Source: Litorivicinus sp. (lineage in GTDB: Bacteria; Pseudomonadota; Gammaproteobacteria; Pseudomonadales; Litorivicinaceae). Taken from it: DNA of 64,000 nt. Each line of letters begins with the position of its first letter. The stretch's first letter is position 1. Location of the stretch: contig JAOLBK010000011.1 in the NCBI GenBank assembly GCA_028339155.1, positions 29,755-93,754 of the forward strand, written 5' to 3'. A program made the position numbers and the translations under genes. Below are positions 47,821 through 57,476 of this stretch, in pieces. The notes under the pieces are model-generated. The model worked only from the letters and a program-made list of their open reading frames with translations, searched no databases and was not told the DNA's origin.

Positions 47821-49188
47821 TTACAACCTTGGCATTCCTCCCGGGGGCATCATTCCAGATATTCCTCGCATCATGCTCTGCATACCGCCTTTTTTGCTCA
47901 CTTTCTTCATCATTTTTGACATCTGCTTATGTTGCTTAATCACTTTATTGACTTCTTGGACATTAGTTCCTGATCCGGCAGCTATACGATTTTTTCGCGA
48001 ACCACCGAGGATTTCAGGAGTGTGACGCTCGGCTGGGGTCATCGAGTTAATTACAGCCTCCATCCGGACGAATTGCTTATCGTCCACTTGAGATTGCATT
48101 TGAGCACTTGCGTTACCCATTCCCGGCATTTTCTCAAGCATCGCTTTCATACCTCCCATACTACGCATCTGCTGTAACTGGTCACGGAAGTCTGCAAGAT
48201 CGAAACCCTTACCTTTCATAACCTTTTTGGCGATCTTTTCTGCTGTGACGCGATCTATCTTTTGTTCAGCTTCTTCGATAAGCCCCATAATATCGCCCAT
48301 CCCAAGAATACGGGACGCCAACCGATCGGGGTGAAACGCCTCCAAACCATCAACAGTTTCACCAACCCCCATAAACTTAATAGGCTGTCCGGTAATGGCC
48401 TTCACAGAGAGTGCGGCACCGCCACGGGCATCACCATCTACCTTAGTTAAGATCACACCAGTTAAAGGCAAAACATCAGCGAAGGCTTTAGCCGTGTTCG
48501 CCGCATCCTGGCCGGTCATAGCATCAACCACGAATAAAGTTTCGATTGGATCCAATACCTCATTAAGTTGCGAGATCTCAGACATCATGGCTTCATCCAC
48601 TCCCATCCGGCCCGCTGTATCGACAATTAAAACGTCGTAGGCTCGTGAGCTTGCACTCACCTTGGCGTGCTCCGCGAGCTCAATTGGGGATTGATCTGGC
48701 GACGAAGGAAAGACATCGACATCTATTTGCTGACCCAATGCGGATAACTGCTCCATCGCAGCTGGCCGATAAACGTCTACGCTTACCATAAGAACGCGTT
48801 TTTTTTGCCTAATCGACAGAAACTTTGCGAGCTTTGCCGCTGTCGTCGTTTTGCCAGAGCCCTGAAGGCCCACAAGGAGAACTACTGCAGGCGGCCTTTG
48901 AGCTAAATCAAGAGATTCCGAGGAGCCACCCAGCATCATCTCAAGCTCACTTTGGACAACTTTCAAAAACTGCTGCCCCGGAGTCAAGCTAGAGCGCACC
49001 TCTTTGCCCAAAGCGCGCGCGCGCACTTGGGAAACAAACTGTTTTACTACCGGTAGCGCGACATCCGCCTCAAGCAAAGCTTTTCGCACGTCTCTGAGGG
49101 TACCGGAAATGCTTTCTTCGGTCAGACGGGCCTTCTTTCCCATCGATTGAAGTGCTTTTGATAAACGTTCACTTAACGAATTAAACAT
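47821..49188 (-). CDS. ffh: Signal recognition particle protein Ffh
   Basis: SRP GTPase of 455 aa that targets inner membrane proteins together with 4.5S RNA. N domain (1-90), G domain with G1 GLQGSGKTTTAAKLA (107-121), DTAGR near 190 and TKVDGDARGG near 247, then the methionine-rich M domain ending in a GMQSMMRGISGMM tail. Divergent from the ypjD-like gene across 61 nt, the arrangement known from E. coli. Confidence 0.98.
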   Translation of the reverse strand: MFNSLSERLSKALQSMGKKARLTEESISGTLRDVRKALLEADVALPVVKQFVSQVRARALGKEVRSSLTPGQQFLKVVQSELEMMLGGSSESLDLAQRPPAVVLLVGLQGSGKTTTAAKLAKFLSIRQKKRVLMVSVDVYRPAAMEQLSALGQQIDVDVFPSSPDQSPIELAEHAKVSASSRAYDVLIVDTAGRMGVDEAMMSEISQLNEVLDPIETLFVVDAMTGQDAANTAKAFADVLPLTGVILTKVDGDARGGAALSVKAITGQPIKFMGVGETVDGLEAFHPDRLASRILGMGDIMGLIEEAEQKIDRVTAEKIAKKVMKGKGFDLADFRDQLQQMRSMGGMKAMLEKMPGMGNASAQMQSQVDDKQFVRMEAVINSMTPAERHTPEILGGSRKNRIAAGSGTNVQEVNKVIKQHKQMSKMMKKVSKKGGMQSMMRGISGMMPPGGMPRL

Positions 49189-49249
49189 ATGATCTCTTTT
49201 GACTGGAGTTCTAACGCTCTATGATAACTAAAATTTGCCCTAGAGTTGG

Positions 49250-50038
49250 ATGATGTTTTTATTAGTTTCCGGGTTGCTCGCCACCTTTGTGCTGTTTGCA
49301 ACTGGCCTAAAGCAGTTTAATGCGTTTCAAAAAGGTCACATACGAGACTTGCCAGCCTCAATGTTAGCCGTGCTTGGTCTTGCTCTCTCTGTATTAGTCC
49401 TCTTTCTAGGATTTGAAGCAAATGGTTGGAGGCCAACAACAGGGCTAATGGGCACCTTATTAGGTATACTTTTGTTGACCATAATCATGGTCACCAGCCT
49501 CGCACAACCTGTTAACGCCTTATTAATCGGCGCTGCCCCACTGACAGGTCTATTTACAGCGCTATCAGCAGCATTCATTCCACCAGAAACCATCGCACGA
49601 CTTAATTTTGAGACCGCGTTACACGTTGGGGCGTCGCTCGTTGCCTATGGCGCCGTTGCCTTTTCTGGTGCCTTATCATTCTTGGTCTCTTGGCACCACA
49701 AAAAACTAAAGAAACGCCCCTTGAACCCAATAATAGCTGCTCTTCCGCCGCTGGATGCTATGGAACAATTATTTCTCCACACAGTTCAAGTAGCATGGAT
49801 CGCTCTTACACTCGCGCTGGCGAGCGGAATTTTTTACGTACAAGATTTCTGGGGGCAACATTTGGCTCATAAAACTCTGCTGTCCGGACTAGCTTGGCTT
49901 GGAATGACGCTGGCTCTTTGGCAGCATTATCAAGAGGGAGGCGTCACAAAAACTATGCGCAAGACAGCAATCGGCGCCTCTATTTTGTTATGTATTGGTT
50001 ATTTAGGTAGTAAAGCTATTTTGGAGTTCTTACTGTGA
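49250..50038 (+). CDS. Cytochrome c assembly (CcsA/YpjD-like) membrane protein
   Basis: A 262 aa protein with about eight TM helices, resembling E. coli YpjD and the HemX/CcsA part of cytochrome c biogenesis proteins. The conserved loop FLVSWHHKKLKKRPL near 143-157 and a C-terminal TM block fit. A heme-handling role is inferred from the family, not proven. Two adjacent ATGs are possible starts. It shares the ffh/ypjD/corB neighbourhood with enterobacteria and precedes the corB-like gene by 12 nt. Confidence 0.85.
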   Translation: MMFLLVSGLLATFVLFATGLKQFNAFQKGHIRDLPASMLAVLGLALSVLVLFLGFEANGWRPTTGLMGTLLGILLLTIIMVTSLAQPVNALLIGAAPLTGLFTALSAAFIPPETIARLNFETALHVGASLVAYGAVAFSGALSFLVSWHHKKLKKRPLNPIIAALPPLDAMEQLFLHTVQVAWIALTLALASGIFYVQDFWGQHLAHKTLLSGLAWLGMTLALWQHYQEGGVTKTMRKTAIGASILLCIGYLGSKAILEFLL

Positions 50039-50050
50039 TGAGCAAAACTT

Positions 50051-51340
50051 TTGAGTGAAATCTCCGATCAAATGCTACTGCTCATACTTGCATTCTTGAT
50101 TGCATTATCTGGGTTTTTTTCGAGCTCAGAAACAGGACTGATGACTATTAATCGAGTCAGGCTCCAGCATCAAGGAGAAGAAGGCTCTAAATCGGCAATT
50201 CGCATCCTGGCACTTTTAGAACGCCCCGATCGATTGATCGGTTTAATCTTGATTGGCAACAACTTTGTCAATATTTTGGCATCCGCCATAGCAACAGTTC
50301 TTGCTGTCCGAGTGTTTGGTGATGCGGGGGTCGCAATCGCAACGATTTCATTAACTTTAGTAATATTGATTTTCGCAGAAGTTACACCAAAGACTTTTGC
50401 GGCTCTACATCCAGAACGGATCGCAGGTCCGTCTAGCCTGATCCTAACTCCGCTACTTAAGATCGCTTATCCACTCGTCTGGATTACCAACCTACTCTCG
50501 AATAGCTTACTGCAGCTTTTCGGAATCAATCCAGATCGTTCCACTCGGAACCGATTGACCAAAGAAGAGTTAAGAACGCTCATGACACAAACTGGTCACA
50601 GAATTCCCGCCCGACGACACGGAATGCTCTTATCTATTCTCGATTTAGAGCGCATTCAAGTAGATGAAATCATGGTTCCCCGCGGTGAAATTATTGGGTT
50701 GAACTTAAATGATGATGTGACTGAATTGGTCGATCAACTGCGATCTAGTCAGCATACTCGCCTCCCTGTTTTCGCTGGGGATATCGAACAGTTGATCGGT
50801 GTCCTTCATGCTCGCACGGCACTGAAATTAATAGATGACCCCAACTCCCTTAACGATGAGAGTCTGTTTCAAGAGCGCTTGAAAGGTCTTTGCGACGCCC
50901 CCTACTTTGTGCCGCTCAGTACAGCTTTGCACACGCAATTGTTCAATTTCCAAAAAAAGCGCGAACGCTTAGCCGTCCTAGTTGACGAATATGGCGAAAT
51001 TCAAGGGCTGGTGACAATTGACGACATTCTTGAAGAAATCGTTGGCGAATTCACTACCGACCACATCCAGGAAAGCTCTCAAGATATTCATCCACAAGCA
51101 GATGGAACTATCATCATCGATGGATCAGCCATGGTTCGTGATCTCAATCGATTACTTGGCTGGGACCTGCCGACCTCGGGTCCCCGTACGCTAAGTGGTT
51201 TAATCATCGAAAGTCTTGAATCAATTCCTGAAAGCACACTTGGCATTGAATTAGGTAATTATCGCATGGAAATATTAGCCATACAGGACAACCGCATTCG
51301 CTCCATCAAAGCTTGGCGTCACGAAACCCAAGAAGTTTGA
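50051..51340 (+). CDS. CNNM/CorB-like transporter with CBS domains
   Basis: A 429 aa membrane protein of the HlyC/CorC (YfjD/CorB) family. N-terminal DUF21/CNNM TM domain (about 1-185, with FFSSSETGLMTINRVRLQ at 22-39), a CBS pair (about 200-335, IMVPRGEIIGLNLNDD and VLVDEYGEIQGLVTIDDILEEIVGEF) and a C-terminal CorC_HlyC domain (about 345-425). Linked in related bacteria to Mg2+ or Co2+ transport. The TTG at 50051 gives a start with the conserved length; an ATG at 50072 is the alternative and neither has a clear ribosome site. Overlaps the convergent Nudix gene by 35 nt. Confidence 0.9.
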   Translation: MSEISDQMLLLILAFLIALSGFFSSSETGLMTINRVRLQHQGEEGSKSAIRILALLERPDRLIGLILIGNNFVNILASAIATVLAVRVFGDAGVAIATISLTLVILIFAEVTPKTFAALHPERIAGPSSLILTPLLKIAYPLVWITNLLSNSLLQLFGINPDRSTRNRLTKEELRTLMTQTGHRIPARRHGMLLSILDLERIQVDEIMVPRGEIIGLNLNDDVTELVDQLRSSQHTRLPVFAGDIEQLIGVLHARTALKLIDDPNSLNDESLFQERLKGLCDAPYFVPLSTALHTQLFNFQKKRERLAVLVDEYGEIQGLVTIDDILEEIVGEFTTDHIQESSQDIHPQADGTIIIDGSAMVRDLNRLLGWDLPTSGPRTLSGLIIESLESIPESTLGIELGNYRMEILAIQDNRIRSIKAWRHETQEV

Positions 51341-51911
51341 GTTGGCACCCCAGCCCCTGCTCTAAAAAATCCCGCAATATCAACCCCGTTAATCCCCATA
51401 TCACCTCACCTCGATAATGCCAGCGAGGCATCATTTCGGGGGAGCGAGTTCGGTTTTCACTCAAATCCAGATGCGGTGGTGTATCGACAAGAAAACTAAG
51501 GGGTAATTGAAAGATTCGGGCAATCTCAGAGTCCCCAGGAATTCCTTTTTGAGGGCTGTCAGCCCAAAACACAAAGGGCGTTACTTGCAAACGATGCAAG
51601 CTCTCGAGAGCCGGTAGTGAACCAACGCAATTGCTAGGATCAAGAAGGATTCCGGTTTCTTCCTTCAATTCACGTAATGCGGTGCTCAGCAAATCCTGAT
51701 CCAAATGCTCTTGCTTACCACCCGGCAAGGACACCTCGCCGGCGTGTTTCCTTAAATGCGATGCTTTAACACAGAGCGTCAACTTCGGATCGTCAGCATC
51801 TGAGATAACCAATGCAACGGCCGCTTTATTCGGTCGGCCCGACTCAACTTGACATTTAGCTTCATTCATTCCTGCCAAATTATCAATCAGTCGCTGTTTC
51901 AAACCATACAT
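51306..51911 (-). CDS. Nudix hydrolase, CoA pyrophosphatase (NudL-like)
   Basis: A 201 aa hydrolase. The Nudix box runs GGKQEHLDQDLLSTALRELKEETG with Asp at the place of the first Glu, a change usual in the CoA-specific NudL group; SHLRKHAGEVSLPGG just before it is the UPF0035 CoA signature. It cleaves CoA to phosphopantetheine and 3',5'-ADP. A TATACT box ends 6 nt before the ATG, so the message may be leaderless, as for the QueD-like gene. Confidence 0.9.
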   Translation of the reverse strand: MYGLKQRLIDNLAGMNEAKCQVESGRPNKAAVALVISDADDPKLTLCVKASHLRKHAGEVSLPGGKQEHLDQDLLSTALRELKEETGILLDPSNCVGSLPALESLHRLQVTPFVFWADSPQKGIPGDSEIARIFQLPLSFLVDTPPHLDLSENRTRSPEMMPRWHYRGEVIWGLTGLILRDFLEQGLGCQLKLLGFRDAKL

Positions 51912-51940
51912 TTGAGTAGTATATAAAAAAAGGGGGTTCT

Positions 51941-52492
51941 ATGAACTTTTGTAGCAATTGCGGCACCGAAACAACACGACGCATACCAGAAGGCGACAAC
52001 CGATTAAGGGACCTATGTGAGGAGTGCGGGAGCATTCATTATCAAAATCCGAAAATTATAGCCGGATGTGTTGTGCTCAAAGACCAGAAAGTATTACTTT
52101 GCAAACGTGCTATCGAGCCAAAATATGGCCTTTGGACATTGCCCGCCGGCTTCATGGAGAACGGTGAGACCGTTGCCCAGGCGGCCCTTCGAGAGACCTG
52201 GGAGGAAGCTAGATCTACTCCAAAATTAGATCGACTTTACGTCGTTTCATCCATACCTTCCATCAGTCAAGTCTATATGCTTTATCTCGCCTTTATGAAC
52301 GAGGAAAAGTTCGAGTCAGGGCCCGAAAGTTTAGAAACAAAATTGTTTCAAATTGACGACATACCATGGGATGAACTTGCTTTCCACACAGTTAGGGACG
52401 CTCTTAAATGCCTGATATCTGACCTAGAGAAAGGTGCATTCCGCCTGCATTGTATAGATCGCGAAGAAGCACCGCTAACAAAAGTCATTTAA
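51941..52492 (+). CDS. Zinc-ribbon Nudix hydrolase
   Basis: A 183 aa protein with an N-terminal zinc ribbon (CSNCG at 4-8, CEECG at 26-30) and a Nudix domain with the box GFMENGETVAQAALRETWEE near 70-89. It resembles the NudC-like ADP-ribose/NADH pyrophosphatase group without the NudC SQPWPFP motif. GGGGG lies 4 nt before the ATG. Divergent from the NudL-like gene with overlapping promoter elements in a 29 nt gap. Confidence 0.88.
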   Translation: MNFCSNCGTETTRRIPEGDNRLRDLCEECGSIHYQNPKIIAGCVVLKDQKVLLCKRAIEPKYGLWTLPAGFMENGETVAQAALRETWEEARSTPKLDRLYVVSSIPSISQVYMLYLAFMNEEKFESGPESLETKLFQIDDIPWDELAFHTVRDALKCLISDLEKGAFRLHCIDREEAPLTKVI

Positions 52493-52517
52493 GTCCAGCT
52501 CCGGCACAATCACCAAC

Positions 52518-52573
52518 AACCAGCAACCAGCAACCAGCAACCAGCAACCAGCAACCAGCAACCAGCAACCAGC
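52518..52573 (+). repeat. Tandem heptamer repeat, eight copies of AACCAGC
   Basis: Eight perfect head-to-tail AACCAGC units directly after the Nudix gene (its stop ends at 52492), preceded by a degenerate copy at 52511-52517. Each heptamer is out of step with codons. Such short tandem arrays change copy number by slippage. It is about 300 nt upstream of csrA. Confidence 0.95.
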
Positions 52574-52870
52574 CTAATATTCTCTAGAAAGATATTCATG
52601 GTTGGGCGTAGCTCTGACGAAGGATGAAATGAACACAGCTACCTTGGATATCACCCCTCCCTCTTTTTAAGCGCCACATGACAGCGATTTTCTCAAAAAT
52701 TCTGTTTTAAATTAGCTCGATAAAGCCAATCTCAGATTTTTTTGATGCCAATTGATTACTTATAATTGGAAGGATCTGCCAAATATGCCTTGACGAAAGC
52801 TTGATTTGTCGACAGTGTTCTGGACAAAACGTGGACAAATAATAGAATGCAAATCGAAAAGAGGTGAAAA
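52574..52870 (+). other. csrA upstream region
   Basis: No open frame. TGGACAAA occurs twice (52821-52828 and 52832-52839), 11 nt apart, that is one helical turn, just before an AT-rich TAATAGAAT stretch that may be the -10 region of csrA. The csrA ribosome site AGAGGTG sits at about 52860-52866. A regulator site at the direct repeat is possible. Confidence 0.5.
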
Positions 52871-53071
52871 ATGCTGATATTGACTCGCAAAGTTGGCGAG
52901 AAAGTTATAATCGGCGACGACGTAACGCTCACTGTTTTAGCGCTGGTTGGAAATCATGTGCGATTAGGTATCACCGCGCCAAAATCAGTGGATGTCCATA
53001 GAGAAGAGATTTACGTGAAAATTCAAAATGATGCTGAATCAGAATCTGCAACGACTCCCATAAATAACTGA
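52871..53071 (+). CDS. csrA: Carbon storage regulator CsrA
   Basis: RNA-binding dimer that represses or activates translation at GGA motifs. [18 protein letters not shown] and the RNA-contact stretch VDVHREEIY (39-47) are characteristic. At 66 aa it is slightly longer than the 61 aa E. coli protein, with an acidic then polar tail. AGAGGTG precedes the ATG and contains no GGA, though self-regulation is common in the family. Confidence 0.97.
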   Translation: MLILTRKVGEKVIIGDDVTLTVLALVGNHVRLGITAPKSVDVHREEIYVKIQNDAESESATTPINN

Positions 53072-53133
53072 ATTACTAGAACCTATTTGCAGGCGCGTGT
53101 AACCTCAAACTCATCATTTCTTAAAGGTTACTA

Positions 53134-54363
53134 ATGCAATTCTCTATCATCAAATCGTTCATAATTGGGACATTCATCCTCTCGATTGGGATTGGTGGTT
53201 TTGTCATGCTGACCAAATCAAAACCCGTCGCTACCATTCGCGATCTCCCGGAGTCTGTTTGGCGCGTTAGTGTTATCGAAATTACACTCGATCAAGTCGC
53301 TCCGGTGTTCAGTGGGTTTGGCATAGTCGAGAATCCAGACACCCAAATATTCAAAGGGCGATTCCCCGCAGATGTTCTCAAAATTCATGTTCGCGAGGGG
53401 GATCAGGTTCTTCGTGGGGATTTACTGGTTGAGCTTGATACCATTGAGCCAAACATTAAACTAGCTCAGATTCAGGCTAATTTAGCGGATACTGAATCCA
53501 AACTTACTTCAGTTGATATTACAGAGCAAAAAGATCTAAGCGCTCTCATTCTCGACAATAAAACCCTGACTCTTTTGGAGCAAAGTCTTGCAAGATTACA
53601 AGATTTAAAAAAACGGAATCTAGTAAGCGATCAAAACTTAGACGAAGCAAGACGAGCACTTGTGGCACAAAAACTTCAAATAAACCGCCGCGAGCTAGGG
53701 CTTGCCACAGCGGATTCGAAACGGTTACATCTACAAACCAGTATCAGAAAGTTCAAAGCTGAAGTCCAAGCCGCGAAACGTGATCTTGCCTCGACTATGC
53801 TGATCGCACCTACAAATGGTCAAATAGTCTCCGTTCATTCCGTGGTAGGGGGGCGCATACAAGCCAATCAAAATTTAATCACCTTCGCCCCTAGTTCGGG
53901 TCGAGAGCTCCGTGTCCAAGTGACATCAGAAGTCGGTTTATCTCTGTCCGGAGCACTTGCCATTGACCTGTCACCCGATGCCTATTTAGATACCAAAATA
54001 CCCCTTGAACTGACGCGCATAGCAAGTATCGTCAATAAAAAAACTGGCTCATTGGATGCTTTCTTTTCCTCAGATAACAGACTACCGCCCGTGGGAACAG
54101 TCTTAGGTGTATCTATAAACTTAACGCCTCAATCTGAAGTGGCCGTTATTCCGACTGACGCCCTTTATGGAGGAAACTTAGTTTACCGAGTGACCGAAAC
54201 TAATCATCTCGAAGGTATTGTGGTCAATCGAATAGGGCAGCGTCCGGGTGACGGAAGGACTGAGGTCTTAGTTAAATCCAATCAACTAAAAACTGGCGAC
54301 CGTGTGCTCACATCACGCCTACCAGCTGCCGTAACAGGGCTCAAAGTCGAGGTTAATGAGTGA
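53134..54363 (+). CDS. RND efflux periplasmic adaptor (HlyD/MFP family)
   Basis: A 409 aa adaptor anchored by an N-terminal TM helix (about 8-29). VLKIHVREGDQVLRGDLLVELD (about 82-103) is the first lipoyl half-motif; a long coiled coil covers about 105-205; APTNGQIVSVHSVVGGRIQANQ gives the second half. It overlaps the pump gene by 4 nt (GTGA). AAAGG precedes the ATG. Confidence 0.9.
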   Translation: MQFSIIKSFIIGTFILSIGIGGFVMLTKSKPVATIRDLPESVWRVSVIEITLDQVAPVFSGFGIVENPDTQIFKGRFPADVLKIHVREGDQVLRGDLLVELDTIEPNIKLAQIQANLADTESKLTSVDITEQKDLSALILDNKTLTLLEQSLARLQDLKKRNLVSDQNLDEARRALVAQKLQINRRELGLATADSKRLHLQTSIRKFKAEVQAAKRDLASTMLIAPTNGQIVSVHSVVGGRIQANQNLITFAPSSGRELRVQVTSEVGLSLSGALAIDLSPDAYLDTKIPLELTRIASIVNKKTGSLDAFFSSDNRLPPVGTVLGVSINLTPQSEVAVIPTDALYGGNLVYRVTETNHLEGIVVNRIGQRPGDGRTEVLVKSNQLKTGDRVLTSRLPAAVTGLKVEVNE

Positions 54364-57300
54364 TTTCAATCGTTAATTTATTCACTCGACACCGTGTTGC
54401 GGCAAACCTTTTGATGATCCTAATGATTCTTGCAGGCTTACTAGGCGTCGACCGGTTAAAGACTCAGTTTTTCCCAAGTTTTGAATTAGATATCATCACG
54501 GTATCGGTTGCCTGGCCTGGTGCGACTGCTGAAGATGTTCAGGAAGGCCTAACCATCCCGATTGAAAATGCGATTCGAGAGCTCTCAGTGAAAGACTCGA
54601 TTGATGCCACCAGCCAATTCGGACTCGCCTCATTTCGAATCGCCCTTATTGATGGTGCAAACCTCATTAAGGCACTCGACGATGTTAATCAGAGCATCAC
54701 CAAAAACTTAGCCTTGCCAGCGGGTGCCGAGGCTCCCGTCATCTCATCAATCACGCGATATGAAAGCATTTCAAGTATTCTGATAACGGGACCACTGACC
54801 CAATTTGAATTGCAAAAACTGGCACTCAAGGCCGAAAAAGAGCTACTGAGCCGCGGCATTCGAAAAGTAGATTTTCGCGGACTACCAAGCCGCGAAATAC
54901 AAATAGAAATTGATGCAGAAACCCTAGCCTCTCTTGAGCTCACCTTTGATGACTTAGCAAATAGTATTTTAAATCAAGCCCGCGATTTTCCTGCTGGAAC
55001 GGTAGGTCGCCAAGACGGTGAACGCCAGCTCCGAAGCCTAGAACAGGGGCGTACCCAAAGCCAGATAGCTAACACTCTGATTCAGCTCGACGGATCTCCG
55101 GTCGGCAGCAGGCTTGGTGACATCACCTCTGTGCGCGACCAGATCAATCCTAAAGCGCCCTTCTTAACCCATCAGGGGCAGCCCGCAGTTGAAATAATCC
55201 CTCAGCGAACCGAAGCTGACTCAACACTCGCTATGGCTGAGATCACTAATCAATGGTTAGCAAAAGCCAGATTGGATCTACCCAAGGACACGCAACTAAT
55301 CGTCATTGATGAACGCTGGCAATACCTCAATGATCGGATTAACCTGCTTCTCAAGAACGGTCTAACCGGGCTAATTTTTGTGGTGATTATCCTATATCTT
55401 TTCCTGAATCAGAGGGTTGCATTCTGGGTAACCTTAGGAATTCCGGTTTCATTTCTAGCTACTTTTGCAATTCTCTGGATGATCGGCGGCTCGATCAATA
55501 TGATCAGTTTGTTTGGAATGATTATGGCCCTTGGCATTATCGTCGATGATGCCATTGTAGTCGCGGAAGACACTCTGTCCCAATATCAATCAGGACAAAC
55601 GCCAATTAATGCTGCGTTAAGCGGCTCAGAACGAATGCTTGCACCAGTTGTTTCTTCAAGCCTCACGACGATTGCGGCTTTTTCTCCCCTCTTAATCGTT
55701 GGGGGTGTCATCGGATCCATTCTGAAAGACATACCGATAATTGTTATTTGCGTGATTGCTGCATCACTTATCGAGTGCTTCTTAATTTTACCCGGCCACC
55801 TCCAACAAAGCCTCAGTAGGGGTCAACGTCATGATGAGGGTCGTATCCGGCAAAAACTAGATCAAGGTTTTCAATATTTTAAGGAGAACCTTTTCAAACC
55901 CTTTGTTACCACCATCCTGAAAGCCCCAGCTTTAACGCTGATTACAGCTCTGACAATATTTATTTTATCAGTCGGTTTAATCTCAGGTGGACGTATAAAA
56001 TTCACTTTCTTCCCTGCCATCGACGGGACAACTATCTGGGCAGGCGCACAATTCACGGCTGGCACCACACCACAAGAGGTCGATCAATTTCTGAATCATC
56101 TTGAGCAAACGATAAAAAAAGTAAACGGGCAGTTTGAGGGCTCTGTGGTCAGACATACGGTTCAGCAGCATCGACAACTAACTGCACCAGGCGTCCGAGG
56201 CGGTGAGGGAGACCAATATGGCACCCTCAAGGTAATACTTGCAGGTGCACTCGATGGACCACCAAATGACGAAGTCATCTCAGCCTGGCGACAGCAGATC
56301 CAAATGCCAGCAGGCATCGAAAAGTTCTCGATCCGGAAAGCCACAGGTGGGCCACCATCTAAGCCCATAGAGATCAAATTAACAGGAGGCAATGCCGCAA
56401 CGCTGAAGTCTGCATCCCTGGAGTTACAGGATGTTTTACGGCGTTACCCTGGAGTCTCGAACATAGATGATGATCTTCCCTACGGTGCGGAACAATTAGT
56501 AGTCAGACTGACCCCTCAGGGTCGACAATTGAATCTATCTACTCAACAACTAGCACAACAATTACGTAGTGCTTTTGAAGGCCGAACACTACAAACATTT
56601 TTTGAAGACGGCATCGAAATTGACGTCCAATTATCCCTAAACCAAGACGAACGTGACCGTCTATTTACCCTTGATCGACTGCCAATTGTGACTCCAGAAG
56701 GCAGAGTGGTACCCCTTCCAGTGGTGGCCTCATTCGAATCCCGACGCGGACTCGATATGTTACGTCGTACTGACGGACAACTGAGTGTCGTGGTAAGCGC
56801 AGACGTAAACGCATTAACCGCTAATGCGTCGGAAATTTTATCAGATATCCGTGGCGCAAAAATCGATAGAATTACAGAGACGTTTGGTCTAAAGACAAGT
56901 ATTCAGGGCCGCGCACAAGATCAGGAAGAAACCTTTTCGGATATGAAAACGGGCGTCATTTTAGCTTTGATAATGATTTATATCATTCTGGCCTGGGTAT
57001 TCTCGAGCTATTCCTGGCCATTTGCAGTATTAATCGCTATCCCGCTCGGCTTGACTGGAGCCATTGGCGGTCACTGGTTGATGGGCCTTGATTTGACCGT
57101 ACTGTCGTTATTTGGTTTCTTTGGCCTATCAGGGATAGTCATCAACGATTCAATCGTCCTGATCGACACATATAGGCGACTAATTTACTCAGGAGAAAAC
57201 CACACGGACGCTATTATAAAAGCCAGCTGCATGAGGTTACGAGCCGTTTTGGTTACATCACTGACAACTATTGCTGGCTTAACGCCCATATTATTCGAAA

Positions 57301-57476
57301 CCTCTCCACAAGCGCAGTTTTTAATACCAATGGCAACAACCATTGTTTTTGGACTGGCTTACGGGACAGTCCTTGTGCTGATGGTTGTTCCATCAGTATT
57401 AAGCCTTATCGAACGGAATCGAAGCCGAAAAGACGTTCCGCATTCAGCCGGGTCACATCAGCTAGGGCCTCCTTAG
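54360..57476 (+). CDS. RND efflux transporter, inner membrane pump
   Basis: A 1038 aa AcrB/MdtB-class pump started by a GTG that overlaps the adaptor stop. TM4 carries the proton-relay Asp pair D396-D397 (IIVDDAIVVAED), unlike the single Asp of the pump at 22250. The two large periplasmic loops and twelve TM helices are in place; the second half contains GLSGIVINDSIVLIDTYRR. No outer membrane channel is adjacent. Its last 71 nt overlap the convergent TatD-like gene. Confidence 0.93.
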   Translation: MISIVNLFTRHRVAANLLMILMILAGLLGVDRLKTQFFPSFELDIITVSVAWPGATAEDVQEGLTIPIENAIRELSVKDSIDATSQFGLASFRIALIDGANLIKALDDVNQSITKNLALPAGAEAPVISSITRYESISSILITGPLTQFELQKLALKAEKELLSRGIRKVDFRGLPSREIQIEIDAETLASLELTFDDLANSILNQARDFPAGTVGRQDGERQLRSLEQGRTQSQIANTLIQLDGSPVGSRLGDITSVRDQINPKAPFLTHQGQPAVEIIPQRTEADSTLAMAEITNQWLAKARLDLPKDTQLIVIDERWQYLNDRINLLLKNGLTGLIFVVIILYLFLNQRVAFWVTLGIPVSFLATFAILWMIGGSINMISLFGMIMALGIIVDDAIVVAEDTLSQYQSGQTPINAALSGSERMLAPVVSSSLTTIAAFSPLLIVGGVIGSILKDIPIIVICVIAASLIECFLILPGHLQQSLSRGQRHDEGRIRQKLDQGFQYFKENLFKPFVTTILKAPALTLITALTIFILSVGLISGGRIKFTFFPAIDGTTIWAGAQFTAGTTPQEVDQFLNHLEQTIKKVNGQFEGSVVRHTVQQHRQLTAPGVRGGEGDQYGTLKVILAGALDGPPNDEVISAWRQQIQMPAGIEKFSIRKATGGPPSKPIEIKLTGGNAATLKSASLELQDVLRRYPGVSNIDDDLPYGAEQLVVRLTPQGRQLNLSTQQLAQQLRSAFEGRTLQTFFEDGIEIDVQLSLNQDERDRLFTLDRLPIVTPEGRVVPLPVVASFESRRGLDMLRRTDGQLSVVVSADVNALTANASEILSDIRGAKIDRITETFGLKTSIQGRAQDQEETFSDMKTGVILALIMIYIILAWVFSSYSWPFAVLIAIPLGLTGAIGGHWLMGLDLTVLSLFGFFGLSGIVINDSIVLIDTYRRLIYSGENHTDAIIKASCMRLRAVLVTSLTTIAGLTPILFETSPQAQFLIPMATTIVFGLAYGTVLVLMVVPSVLSLIERNRSRKDVPHSAGSHQLGPP

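Noticed and set aside
52511..52573. Heptamer array considered as a CRISPR
   Set aside because: Units are 7 nt and directly adjacent, with no spacers and no cas genes.
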